From Nymphaea colorata (taxonomy: Eukaryota > Streptophyta > Magnoliopsida > Nymphaeales > Nymphaeaceae), in contig NC_045142.1 in assembly GCF_008831285.2 (NCBI RefSeq), positions 6,930,608 through 6,994,607 of the forward strand: a stretch of DNA of 64,000 nucleotides, given 5' to 3'. This document shows, piece by piece, positions 46,796 through 58,229 of the stretch; within the stretch, counting starts at the first letter, position 1, and the number at the start of each line of letters is the position of its first letter. Below the pieces are notes generated by a model. It saw only the letters and a list, made by a program, of their open reading frames with translations. It was not told where the DNA came from and did not search any database. Made by a program: the position numbers and the translations under genes.

Positions 46796-48535
46796 GGCTC
46801 CATTTTAATTATTTATGCCTCCGTGTAGTTGCCCTTGCCTCTCAGAGAAAATAATGCAACTGCAAAGCCCACACGTGAAGAGGATGATGCCAGCACAATT
46901 TTGCTCATTTTACTTTCTTGTTTGCAGGGGACATTCAGAATTTCATGATACATCTTTGGCTGAGGTAGAAAACTAGAAAAAAATGAAAAGGGGAGATCAA
47001 TTCCCTTTTGTCTTTTCACTCTTTTGTTTCTTGACTACTGTCTTTGGTGAAAGCACAGGGGGTTGGGCTTCACATGAGTCGAGTCAAGCTAGGCTCGACC
47101 CATGTTTAGTCAGCTCGAGCTCGACTCAAGCGACTGCCTTCAAGCTAGAGCTCGACTTGAGCGACTGCCTTCAAGCTCACGCTCGACTCAAGTGGCTCGT
47201 TTAAACTCATTTATCCTCGGTAATGTGCATGCTGCTTTGACAAGTACTCATTTCCATTTCCTTTCACCCTCAAGGCATGTGCCTTCCTTCTCACTGCATC
47301 CGAGGGCTCGCAGCTCCATGCCCAAATCTTGAAGGCGGGTTTCGATGACGATGTGTCTTCATGAACAACAGCCTGACATGAGCACCCCATTAAGGCATGG
47401 GGAGGAAAGAGAAAAGTGAAGAGAAAATGAAAAGAGTGATTGATTAATTAAAAAGTGTGATGATGAAAGTGGGGTGTAATAATGTCGGTAAATGATTGAT
47501 TGAAAAGTGTGATGATGAAAGTGGGGTGTAATAATGTCGGTAAAAGGAAGCATGGCTACATGGGTGAAGAGAGGCAAAAAAAGAAGGGAAAATTAAAAAA
47601 TGCAAAACAAAAAAAATGAGATACGCTGCGTGGGTGAGAGGAAAAAGGAGGGAAAACTGAAAACAAAAAATGAAATTAAAGTCTAGCGGAGTGGAGTTTA
47701 ATAGTGTCAAGTTTGATTAACTCGAACTCGGCTCGTTAACATGCTCGAGTTTATATTTAAGCTCGAGCTTGACTCATATAAAAAACGAGTCGAGCTCGAG
47801 TCGAGTTTACTCGAGCGATTTCGAGTCAAGCCCAAGTTGGCTTGACTCATTATGCAGCCCTAATAGACGGGCGTGAGAGATTGTCTTTTGGATTTTTTAT
47901 ACAGTGGCAAATGAAGATTTTCTATTTCTCTCATTGATCCAGTTTTTTAGCTTTGGACAGGGAAAGCCAATGAACATTTGGGAGAGTTTCTGGTATTTTT
48001 TTACCTAAGTATTTCTTAGGTGCTGGGATATCTAGGGCTGGTAATGGATTCGGAACAGAGAAGCGAAAGATCTGCCAAGAAAATATTGTGCGGGAAGCAT
48101 CACTCACTCACCAAGAAGCACAGTGTAATGCCTGGCCATTGCGTAACGCCACTGCTTCCTATCAGATTTTTTGCATCTCTGTTTTGAATTCATTAGGAGC
48201 CCTTGATATTCCGGCACCTGAAAAATAATTACTCAAAAGAACAATGAAAACTCTCACAAATCTTTGTCAGTTTTCTCTCACTAAAGCTCAAAGGCCATTG
48301 AATAAAAAATCTAAAAGACAATCTCTCATGCTCTACGTTCTTTCACCAAAAATAGTCCGCATGAATCAAAAGAGTGAAAAAATAGATGGGAATTCGCCAC
48401 ACCTTTATCTGTTTCCTCATTTCCTGCTTCAGCCAAAAATGTATCACGAAATTCGAAATGTCCCTGCAAACAAGAGAGGAAAATGAGCAAATCTGAGAAG
48501 CAAAATTGTGTTGGCATCATCATCTTACTCCTGCA
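46795..48535. repeat. Second foldback copy, split by a hAT-like insertion
   Basis: The left arm starts TCCATTTTAATTATTTATGCC. Its centre is GGGATATCTAGGGCTGGTAATGG ... TAGGAGCCCTTGATATTCC (48,026-48,218). The right arm continues through CTCTCATGCTCTACG and AAATGTATCACGAAATTCG to TGTTGGCATCATCATCTTAC. Arms are more diverged than in the 44,195-45,265 copy, and the outermost right arm is missing. The left arm is interrupted at ~47,063 and resumes at ~47,863. Confidence 0.82.
47063..47862 (+). mobile_element. hAT-like nonautonomous element (GAGTCGAG type)
   Basis: The ends are inverted: TTGGGCTTCACATGAGTC on the left, and TTAGGGCTGCATAATGAGTC when the right end is read from the minus strand. Both are followed by sequence rich in CTCGAG and GACTC, as in a common group of plant hAT-like elements. 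The insertion is proved by the flanks: GAAAGCACAGGG before it and GGGCGTGAGAGATT after it are contiguous in the array unit (GAAAGCACAGGGTGCGTGAG). Flanking 8-mers (ACAGGGGG, ATAGACGG) are only partly alike, as expected for an old insertion. Inside, a ~60-bp segment is directly repeated (47,447 and 47,505). No transposase. Confidence 0.68.
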
Positions 48536-48540
48536 TATCC

Positions 48541-49550
48541 CGGAATTGGCTATGAAAATAGATCTCAGATCTAAGACTTGGATAATGGATCCAGATGTAG
48601 AAATTAGACTTGGGTATGAAATCCAGATCAAGAATTTGAAATGGCTTGAACTTGGACCTGGCTCTACCTGGGCTTGGTGTGTTCAGGTTGTATGACATGA
48701 ACTGGACCTGGCTCAACCCAGGCTAGATTCAGTATTTAAAACTAGGTTTTGACTTAGGTTGGGTGCAGGTTCTGTGGGCTCACTTGAGTGCAATTTTTAA
48801 AAAATATGGGTTTAATGAGAAATTACGGCAGGCTGAGCCTAAGGTCGAGCCTACCAGATTAATGTGATTGCCTTGAAAAACTAACTTAGGTGCAAGTGAT
48901 TCATAAGTAAGGTTTTATAGAAAAAATGTGCATGGTGGTAGATAGCCAAAGTACCACTATGTGTGATTTTACGCTGAAACATGTTCAGATAAGGAAGCTA
49001 GTTTGAACCAAGGTTCTAGAAATTAAAGAACATCATAAAGCAGGGTATACGTAGCCTATGACTTATGTTATGTAGACAAATATGTCTTAAAAAGAATAGG
49101 CCATTTTACTCTTGTGTGTAATTTTGGAGTTCCATATGAGTTTCCTCGATCTAAGTGGGCCTGCTTTTAAGATGGCTCTATAGAAAGTTTTACTGAAAAA
49201 TTCCCTCCAAATTATTTTAAACATCAAAATTTCAATTTTAATGAAGCTGTAAATGTCATATATATAACGGCATCTAGTTATCCTTAGAATTTTCATTAGT
49301 GGAGCCGAAGGTGCTTGGAAAAATTACTTACGTGTAAGGATATGCTGAAATATTTTAAAAAAATTATCCAATTCAGCTAAATTGAGCTTCAGAGCAGTTT
49401 AGAGAGTGCAGCAAATGACAGGAATGAACTCCATGGCTTTTAGAACTGAATTGAAATCAACCTGGGACAAACGAATTCAAACCGATCAAAGAAACGGTTG
49501 ATGTATGAGTGATGAATATAAGCTCAGCTAGATTTCAGCTTTGTCTACCG
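48541..49550. other. Intergenic, no gene seen
   Basis: The first ~300 bases hold runs such as GGATAATGGATCCAGATG and GAACTTGGACCTGGCTC that resemble dispersed repeat sequence. The rest is AT-rich with no supported gene, RNA or tandem repeat. Confidence 0.5.
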
Positions 49551-49558
49551 ACTTGAGC

Positions 49559-49875
49559 TAATGCTGGGCGTCGGGCCAGGCCTCCGCCGGCCCGACTCGG
49601 TATGGGCCGGGTTTGGGCAGGGAAAATCTTGGCCCGGGTCGGCCCGGCCCAGCCGTTTAGGCCCGGTAAGATAAAAATATATTTTTTTCAATTTTTTTGT
49701 TTTAATAATATTTTTTTATTCTTAATAAATACATTTTATATTGAAAATGTTATTTTATAATTAAAAAATATTTTTTTAATTTAAATGGGCCGGGCCCGGA
49801 ACGAGACCCGGGCAGGGCTGGCCGGCCCGACGGTCTGGATCGGGCATGGCCGGCCCGGCCCGATACCCACCCTTA
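49559..49875. mobile_element. hAT-like MITE, 317 bp, with target duplication
   Basis: Terminal inverted repeats TAATGCTGGGCGTCGGGCC and (right end, minus strand) TAAGGGTGGGTATCGGGCC match at 15 of 19 positions. The flanking 8-mers ACTTGAGC (49,551-49,558) and ACTTGACC (49,876-49,883) match at 7 of 8, the duplication length typical of hAT elements. The ends are very G+C rich (GGCCGGGCCC, GGCCGGCCCG) around an AT-rich centre. No coding capacity. An internal-deletion derivative of a hAT transposon is the simplest reading. Confidence 0.82.
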
Positions 49876-49883
49876 ACTTGACC

Positions 49884-51223
49884 TCAAACTTCTGAAAATA
49901 TGAGAGAGAAATAGCTCTAGGGGCTTCGAAACTGGACTAAACTCAAGACAAGATGAATGAACTCAAACCAAACTTAGATAAGATTAATTTGTGCATAATA
50001 AAGAAAAGTGTATTCTCGCAGTTTGAACCAAAGGGTAATTCAATCATTTCAGTCCATAAATTTTTTTTACTATACCATTTTTGTCCTTACATAGGGAACC
50101 TTTCATTTAGTTAGTAGGGTCATTTTGGTAATTTTCAATCCATAATCACATTATCCCTTGTTACGCTTTGCTTCTGCAAATGTGGGTAGGGCCGGCCAAT
50201 ACATTAAGAAGTTACACATTTTTATGAAAAGAAAAGAGATAGTTTTTATAAAAAATAAAAATAAAAAAAGAAACTTTTTTTTATGAGAACATTTTAACCG
50301 GATAAGTTCAAAAAAAAATTAGCCCCACAGTAGAGTTGGAACTTCAAACAGGCCAATCGATGGCGAGTCAACAGGACTGAGAATGACAAACAAAAGGCTG
50401 CAAAGACAGTATTCTTTGCATTGGCCACTTTAAGGTTTTTCTTGGCAAATAAATGTTACTGATCGCATACACATTATCAGATTTTACTAAAAACACTAAA
50501 AACGTTATAAAAGTTACCTTTAGTTAATTAAGCAGCCCTGAGACATTGACCACTTGCATCGTTTTACCCCATATTTGCAAAAAGGTGGTTGGAACGGAAG
50601 TTGTTGCAAACATGTTCTGGATGTTGAATTATATGATGTTCTGGCTGGAGGAAGGGGTCAACAAATTTTTATTTTCATATGGGTATTTCAAGACAATTCT
50701 CCTTGTTTACATATTTATGCCCCTTAAAAAATTAAAATTGTAAAACTGCTGCCATTTAGCCAGGATTTTTTTGCTCTACCCTTAGCTGGAGGGTGAAGGC
50801 CCAGTAAATGAAAGTATGATATGGAGCCAGCAATATGCAAGAACCAATCCAGACCTGATCCGCTGAAAATATCTTCTTAAAATAAAAACCTTCCTTTTCA
50901 TAGTCCAGTTTCTATCAAATAAAGGTAGGTTCCTCCTTAGAGTAGGAGAGCATCGACCATCTTAATTTTCTGTAATCTCACTTTGTCCACATTTCTTTCT
51001 GGAAAATTGAAACTTGAACTTGGTTAGATTCATCTGTTTAATTACTGGAACTCATTAGAGCATTCATACAATGCCAACTTACTTGAGTTACTTCGAAAAT
51101 CATTGAATCACAAGTATCCAAATTCTCCAAAATTTGGGAAGGCAACTTTTTGGTCGAAGAACATGATTCAAATCTTCATTTTTGTTAAACGGACATGCTA
51201 AATACACTTGGTGTGGGATGAAA

Positions 51224-51225
<2 letters not shown>
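49884..51225. other. Intergenic, no gene seen
   Basis: AT-rich sequence with short poly(A/T) runs and an isolated GGGCCGGCC near 50,190. The longest frame (50,546-50,743, 65 codons) has no supporting context. Confidence 0.5.

Positions 51226-51295
<70 letters not shown>
51226..51295. repeat. (AT)n microsatellite, 70 bp
   Basis: 35 uninterrupted AT dinucleotides. Open frames of alternating Ile-Tyr crossing it on both strands are artefacts. Confidence 0.98.
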
Positions 51296-51297
<2 letters not shown>

Positions 51298-51734
51298 ATT
51301 TCTATCTTTGTCAAGGTTTGGATGGAGAAATGCTTCGGCATAAGACTGCATTTAATCATGCCTACATTTTGCAATGCATTGGGTGGCGGTGATTGGACAA
51401 AGCTTTGGATGGTTTTAGATTTATTATATACATATACTTCTTGAATACCATTTTGCTTGCCTATACTGCAACATAGTAAATCGAGTTGGAGTTCGGAAGA
51501 CAAGAGAATGACAAAAAGAAAACTAAGACTAGGTGAAACATAGCAAATTAATTTAATCACATAACAAACACAAAATAAATTATCCTAAGGTAAAAAAACA
51601 AAATAACACAAAGAAAGAACAGAAAGAGAAGAAAGGAAAGAAGGGGAAATACCTAACACACTGTCTCCTGAGTCCATGAATTACTTAGTCCCAAGAAGCC
51701 TTAAGCTAGAAAAACAATGACTTGTTGCAATTTC

Positions 51735-51985
51735 TTTGGAATCCAAATGTGACTTTGACCCCTTAAAAGGTTAGCCTAAAACAGACCTTATTTGACAAAA
51801 ATTTTGGCCATTTCCACCGGGGCGCATAGCATGGTTAGGGTATTTCCAAATTCTAGGACAAGCTATTTGCGTTAAAAGTTGGTGCCTTGATCTTCCACAT
51901 GTCCTCTCTATTTATAGCTGTCAAGGGGGCAGAACTTTTTCTCTACAATAAATACAAAACTAAATTTTGTGTGGAAAGTATCAAA
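51735..51985 (-). promoter_or_regulatory. Reverse-oriented relative of the array's TATA segment
   Basis: Read on the minus strand, CAAAATTTAGTTTTGTATTTATTGTAGAG (in two parts), then CAGCTATAAATAGAGA (TATA at 51,916-51,907), AAGGCACCAACTTTT, TAGCTTGTCCTAGAATTTGG, CCCTAACCATGCTATG and TTTTAGGCTAACC follow the same order as 3659-3870 in U1. Similarity is roughly three quarters by eye. The TATA box itself is unchanged, although the array's own edge copy U8 has lost it. The segment is therefore a dispersed family, perhaps a promoter or LTR-like part of an unrecognised element. Outer ends could not be defined. Confidence 0.6.
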
Positions 51986-52586
51986 AGTTTGCTGCGTACG
52001 GTTGTGGGTTGAATTTTAGTTTGAATTATGACTCAACACAAATGCAAGAAGTGAAATGGCTAGAACACGTAATCAAGAAACTCAACTCGAGGAGCTATAT
52101 GTTGGGGGAGACACCAAAAGAAAAAAAAACGACATTTTTGAAATTATTGAAAAAAATATGTCCTTTTAAGTCCTTTCACTTTTTTCGACTTCTTCTTTTG
52201 TTCTTACAAAAAGTTTTTTTTCTTATCTACATTGGAGCATTTTCGTCATTAACCATGGGTGAAATTTCATGCACCCAGGCCGGCATATATAATCAGCTTC
52301 GATATGTTGGGTCAGTTATTTGTCCTTTTTCAAAATGCCCTCTAATTTAAAAAAGTAAGACCCACTTATGACTTATGAGGTAATATCAACTCAGACAAAT
52401 AATGATTAGTGTAATCAGATCTAATTCCAACATAGGAAATTTTCATCATCCTGTGCTATATCAACTCAAAAAGTTCAGTTTGCAAGTGCCAATAAATGAA
52501 CGCTTCCACTAGCTTAAGAGAGTGTCGGACTGGCGGAACGCTTGGGGAAACCTTCGGCACCGCGTGGGTTAAATAAGGCTTGAAAA
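51986..52586. other. Intergenic, no gene seen
   Basis: AT-rich. The 127-codon frame at 51,967-52,350 partly overlaps the promoter-like segment on the opposite strand and reads through poly(A/T)-rich sequence, so it is not supported. A short GC-richer patch (GGACTGGCGGAACGC ... CACCGCGTGGG) precedes the stem-loop. Confidence 0.45.
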
Positions 52587-52623
52587 AGTCGGCCGGTAAC
52601 AAGTGTAATGTTACCGACCGACT
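52587..52623. repeat. Stem-loop, 15-bp arms
   Basis: AGTCGGCCGGTAACA and TGTTACCGACCGACT pair at 14 of 15 positions around a 7-base loop (AGTGTAA). The surrounding ~100 bases are richer in G+C than the neighbourhood. Could be an element end or a chance hairpin; no downstream T-run or gene suggests a terminator. Confidence 0.6.
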
Positions 52624-54485
52624 ATGTATGTCCGGCCAAGTCAGTAGAAAGATATGTTGTTTGACCAGTTTAGGAATTGCTCAGAAAGCATGTTGGATCC
52701 AATCAAATGCTAAGTCAAGCAAAAAACAATGCTCTTGGATGTGCAGCGTGGTGGTGGTATGCAAATTCAGTTCAATCAATTGAACCTTAATCATTGTAGT
52801 GCACGAAGTCCTAAAAACTATCTTGGCTGCTTTAATGTATTCGAATTCAGATTCCTTTTTGTATTCACTGTTCAGAGATGTAATTCTGAGTCACAGGCGT
52901 CTGAGTTTTAGCATAATTAATAGTTAAAGAACAAGATCTGAATTTGAGAGAACTATCAGAAGGGCCTAGAAAAAGAACTATCAACATGATCATACAGATA
53001 AAAAAATATGATAACAAAATTAGTTGTTTCCCAGGTGCTTCACTCCTTCCACTCTTCATCTTTAGAATAAGAATCAATACATACACCAAGAATGAAAAAA
53101 ACTACCACTGAAAGCTTCATGCATATCACAGATAGCATGAATACTGAATAGAACCAGGGATGTGAGATGAGGATCAAAGGGAAAACTCAGAAGGAGAATT
53201 GGTGAATGTAACTACCTCACTGCAAATGAATAGGTTAGTGCTCCATGTTGGTTTCTTATCTTGATAGAGACAATTTGGTCTTCAAAGAAAGAATTGAAAT
53301 AACCAACTCTTTTAGATAATTTACCTGATCTGATAGTTATAGCACACACAAAAATGAAAAGATCATAATGGGAATTTTTCGAGTCTGTTTTTCAATCTCA
53401 AAGTAAGATAACATAGAAAAATTACATGTAGAAAATTGTCAGGTATCATAATCTTAACTTGACAAATCGAAGGTGATCATTTTAATTATGTATTTCGGTG
53501 TCGATCCTTAAGAAATTTATGATCTTACATTGTCATCATAGACTACTTGTATGGTACACATAACATTGAGAATGACCATCTGATGTGTTCAGCAATATCT
53601 GAAGAATCTTGTTAACATCTCATGAACATTTATTATATGTAGCGTTATACATAGAGAGTATATATATGTCTGTACATTATATCGATGGACCACCAAGAAC
53701 TGCCCACAGATCATATACAGATCATAGCCATAAACTTTTTGGCAAACAATTCTCATTTCCAGAGAAAAACTTTTTGCAAGATTTTGAATTTTTTATTTAT
53801 GTTTTTTTTTCAAGAGAATTTAGCACGCATTATCTACAAAATTTTTTTACAAGACACAGAAAGAAGAACAAAAAATTTTCAGAAAACGGAAACCAATAAT
53901 GGATTTCATTAATTCCCATCATCATGAAAACGTGGACATTAACTTTTCTGCAAGCGTTATGTTTTTCTCAGCATCATTTAGGATGCAGAAGATTTTGCCA
54001 GTATTTGAGAATATGATATGCAAATAGTAACAAAATCAAACTATTTGAATCTAAATGCCTACAATTTTTGTGGGTTTAGTGAAAGTACTTTCTCGGTACA
54101 ATGGGGGCAGATCCAGAAAATTTTGGCTAAGTCATACAAGTTATAAAAATTTCAAATTTCTAAGGTGGCCAGCATATACATGAGGAAAGTTTTCCTGAAG
54201 TACCAATATCGAAATAGGATTTTTCGTGGATCTATGTGAGCAACAGCTTTTTCCGGCCTTTGATACATGACGGGAGAGGACTTTCGCCGGCACTCACCCG
54301 CCCTGTTGACGATAACCGGCCCTTGATAGTAGCCGGCAAAAGTCCCTAACCCTAAGGCAAAACTAAAAAATGTATGGAAAATCATCCTACATACTAAATC
54401 AAGCCATATTTCATGAAATGTTGACATTTTAAACAAATTTTTGCTAGAAGTTCCTAGTAACTGGATTCATCAAATTTGCCAGCCT
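52624..54485. other. Intergenic, no gene seen
   Basis: AT-rich with no credible coding frame. At 54,278-54,351 AGGACTTTCGCCGGCACTC and AGCCGGCAAAAGTCCCTAAC form a short imperfect inverted repeat, perhaps a transposon end. GGGGGCAGATCCAGAAAATTTTGGCT near 54,103 (two parts: GGGGGCAGATCC and AGAAAATTTTGGCT) resembles one end of the element at 61,131. Confidence 0.4.
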
Positions 54486-55280
54486 GCTAGAAAATGCCAG
54501 CTATTCATAGGTGAAATATATGGGAAACGTACTCCTGATTATAGCTCCTTGGTGCTACCTGAAGTTCATCAAATGGTCTCACTACCATGTATGTCTGCAA
54601 AAATTCATCAACATACCCTCTTCAAAAGCAAGCACATGGTCTACTTCTAAAACCAATTAAACTTGATTATACACTTGTTTCTTCAAAAACTTGTTCGATT
54701 GGACAATGATGGCACTTAGGTCCCGTTTGATGTCAAGGTGAAGTTTGGAACGTTAAAATTACCATGGAAAAAAATTCATGGTAAAAAGCTGGACCCTTTG
54801 AGGTCTGACTTTTTTGCATAGTAAAATTACCCTGCTCCATCTAATTTGGCAGAGTAAAGTTTCTTGTGTTTGATTTGGAAATGAATAGCCGTACAAAAAC
54901 TTGCAGTTTCCCTTGACGCACAGTAAATTCATGTGCATCAGACCTTAAGGAAAATTGATGCATCGTTTTACCTAGAAAATTACAGGGATACTCGCACAGG
55001 CTCAAGGTAGAACCTTAGAGGCATAAGGATGTATGGTCTTCTGGGTTTTATGCTGAAGGAGGTTTCCTCTAAGTAAATATTTTAAAAAAAAAAATGTATA
55101 ATAACCACAACAACAATTGGCTTTAGAAGTAGACCATGTGTTTGCTTTTGAAGAGGGCATGTCGGTGAATTTCTGCAGACATACATGGTGGTGAGACCAT
55201 TTGAAGACCTTCATCAAGGAGCTATAATCACGAATATGTTTTCCATATCTTTGCCTATGAAGACCTGGCATTTTACAGTG
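54486..55280. repeat. Inverted repeat with ~165-bp arms
   Basis: The left arm 54,486-54,655 (GAAAATGCCAGCTATTCATAG ... in parts; GATTATAGCTCCTTG; CCATGTATGTCTGCA; TGGTCTACTTCTAAA) recurs reversed at 55,119-55,280 (TTTAGAAGTAGACCA; TGCAGACATACATGG; CAAGGAGCTATAATC; CTATGAAGACCTGGCATTTT). The ~460-bp spacer contains a MITE. The arms have diverged by scattered changes. No target duplication was identified. Confidence 0.8.
54719..54944. mobile_element. Tourist-like MITE with TTA target duplication
   Basis: It begins GGTCCCGTTTGATG directly after TTA (54,716-54,718) and ends CATCAGACC directly before TTA (54,945-54,947). The right end read on the minus strand is GGTCTGATG, a short imperfect inverted match. 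The TTA duplication and the 5' GGTCCCGTTTG-like end suggest the PIF/Harbinger (Tourist) group. A related fragment is at 63,214-63,300, showing that the family is dispersed. Confidence 0.6.
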
Positions 55281-55513
55281 AACTATTGCTACGGTATAAA
55301 CTGTTATTAATGTCCACACTATAAACTGCTAGTAATGCTTTTGGCGACTGTTTTTTACTGACATATTTTTAACTTTTTGTTATTTGGCAACGTTCAACAC
55401 TTACCAATAAATCATACTAAAAGTATTGCTACAGTATAAACTGTTAAAAAAAGTATTACTTCTGCAGACACACATAAAAAAAAATGAACCTTCTTGACAG
55501 ACACCACCTTTTT

Positions 55514-55515
<2 letters not shown>

Positions 55516-55599
<84 letters not shown>
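55516..55599. repeat. (AT)n(GT)n compound microsatellite
   Basis: About 55 bases of alternating AT (55,516-55,570) run directly into 29 bases of alternating GT (55,571-55,599). The direct junction suggests replication slippage with a point change that seeded the second motif. Confidence 0.97.
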
Positions 55600-55600
<1 letters not shown>

Positions 55601-56630
55601 TTGATAGGACTTTGTCAACTTGCATAGCAAAAATCAAAGAAAAGAAGCCTCATTTTTTTTATATGCTTTTTGGATATGGTTCTACATGTACTTCCTTTCA
55701 TTTTTAAACTTTTAACTTTTAAAGATATGAGTTAACGACTCTGTTAACTATTGAAGATTTATCAAGTCAAAACATCTTACAGATAAGTCCTCTTCCCATA
55801 TACGCCCACGCACCCCTTACAATTAATCAAAGGCAGATAAGTGAAGAGATACAAACCTGAACCTCTTCGTCAGATCCGGTGGAAGGCATAGAAACTGATT
55901 TCAGGGTACTTGCATTTGGATCTGGATTGCAGCTTTTTTGTGGCTGAATTATTCTAGATCCAGGTCTGAGATCAAATGAGGATCTAATTCGATTGCACGT
56001 AAATGGCAAACACGCTATGCCTGTCAAATCTAGATTAGATTTTAAAATTTCATGTTCAGACTCCAAATGTGGAATATCCAATTCAGTCAAATCCAGTCAT
56101 TGGATCCAGATTTGGTCTGCACTGTTTGCGATCTTAGTCAAAGAGATGGAAAATAGTCATTGCATTTCCTAAATAAATATATATATATATATATATATCG
56201 ATAAGTAACAATATTTTTTAATTTTCCGAGAGAAAATGGTCAAATGTGGTTTTTTTTTATAAGCTGAACCCGGGTGCAGTTTGAGTACTTAATCTCCTAC
56301 GCTGCGTCTGATGGCCCCGGATCTTATATCCGAGTCTGATTTCAGATCCAATGATCTAAAATCCAAGGTTTTGAAGTCCACCCTCGACCAGCTTCGTGTT
56401 CGTTGGCTTTTTGAAGCCATCGGACACCGGACGCAGAGTAGCCTCAGCCGTGAAAGCATGCGACAGCCGGCGATGAAAGGATCTCCGGCGAGACGTCAGT
56501 GCTGGCGATGGCCATGTCCATGCGAATCTCTCTCTCTCTCTCTCCCCCCTGAAAAGGAGGGTTGGGTCGCCCGAAAAGAGGGCTTTGCAGCCCTTCTTTT
56601 CCTGTAACCACATGGCCATCAGAGAGGGCT
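55600..56630. other. Intergenic with short repeats
   Basis: It contains (AT)11 at 56,177-56,198 and a (CT)n tract at ~56,529-56,545. Repeated GATCCAGAT/GATCTAGATT-like words near 55,870-56,120 and 56,320-56,370 suggest decayed inverted-repeat elements. The 98-codon frame at 56,311-56,607 has no recognised domain and spans the CT tract. Confidence 0.45.
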
Positions 56631-56632
56631 TC

Positions 56633-56812
56633 AACCCTCGGCAATGGCCGGTGAGGTCATCATCTCGCCTGCAGCTTGAGTTTTCCGCACAACCCTCGGC
56701 AATGGCCGAGACTTGTTTTTCTTTTTTTGACCCTTCGCCATTGCCGAGGGTTTGAGTAAACTCTCGGCAATGGTTGTACTTCTTCTTGAATCCTCGGCCA
56801 TGGCCGACGGTT
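56633..56812. repeat. Clustered CTCGGCAATGGC motif, CACTA-like subterminal region
   Basis: CCTCGGCAATGGCCG occurs at ~56,636 and ~56,692; its inverted form CCATTGCCGAGGG at ~56,742; CTCGGCAATGG again at ~56,762; and CTCGGCCATGGCCG at ~56,797. Mixed-orientation short repeats of a GCCGAGG type are typical of the ends of plant CACTA elements. No terminal CACTA motif or transposase is visible, so class assignment is tentative. Minus-strand frames here read repeated P-S-A-M-A because of the motif. Confidence 0.5.
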
Positions 56813-56819
56813 TGTTGGT

Positions 56820-57613
56820 GCTCTCAGGCCAACAAAGAGAGATCTGCAGAGAGAGAGAGAGTATTTGAAAAAAAAAAAAAATACTCCAACCCACCTTCTT
56901 CCTTCCTTGTGTGTATATTTGTGCCACAACTCGATCTCGGATTCTCGTGCAACACATGCATGCTGGCTTCTTCGAAGGCTCCATGAAACTGGGCCTGTCT
57001 TGGCTCCGAGCCCAAATCCCGGGCCACTTTCAAGCCTCGCATATTCAAACCTCAGTACATGCACTAGTGTAGAGTGGATATCCGAAACCCGATGAGAATC
57101 TGAACCCAGACCAGGCCAGCTGGGTTTGGCCCACCAATCAGTGGCTAAAGGGGGCTTCGGCCAATCAAGTGCGAGCATGGAGTGGTGTTGATCCTAGAGA
57201 GGGATAAGGCACGCAGAGGAGATGGCACCCGTCCAAGACCAAGAGTCCATTAATTGCTTTAGTGGCTGTGCTGGTTCCAGGCGAGTCGTTGTGGACCCTG
57301 AGTAGTTTTGACTTTATAAATGCTATATTTATATTTTCCTAGAAGTTCAATATTGGATCGCATTATTTTCATGCTTTTACATTTTAAATAGTTAAAAAAA
57401 AAAGTTTTAGATTTTTTGTTTTTGTATATGAATGTCCCTAATGTGGGCACCCTTTTGAAAAACTAAGATGAATCCATTTGACATATACGTGGCATGTATG
57501 CCACTGCTAATTTCTCTCAACTTGAGAAGTTAAGATGAATCTATTTCACATATATGTGACATGCATGTGTGGTTTGTTAAAGAAGAAGAAGAAGAAGCAC
57601 TTGACGATGAAGA

Positions 57614-57615
<2 letters not shown>
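56820..57615. other. Intergenic, partly G+C rich
   Basis: A (GA)n stretch near 56,840-56,862 is followed by poly(A). Bases 56,940-57,200 are G+C richer, with CCCGGGCC and GGCCAGCTGGGTTTGGCC, probably a decayed element. The minus-strand frame 56,660-57,178 crosses both repeat types and is not supported. GAAGAAGAAGAAGAAG lies at ~57,582. Confidence 0.4.

Positions 57616-57706
<91 letters not shown>
57616..57706. repeat. (AT)n(GA)n compound microsatellite
   Basis: About 66 bases of AT repeats followed directly by ~24 bases of GA repeats. The same arrangement recurs at 58,085-58,229 and 60,531-60,593. Confidence 0.97.

Positions 57707-58229
<523 letters not shown>

Noticed and set aside
51100-51560. 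Open frames with long Ile-Tyr runs on both strands
   Set aside because: Direct translation of the (AT)n microsatellite.
54340-54358. Telomere-like CCCTAACCCTAA
   Set aside because: Only two repeat-like words, not the plant CCCTAAA period, and no continuation.
56660-57178. 172-codon minus-strand frame
   Set aside because: It crosses a GA/poly(A) tract and the CTCGGCAATGGC repeats, and the composition changes abruptly along it. No domain.
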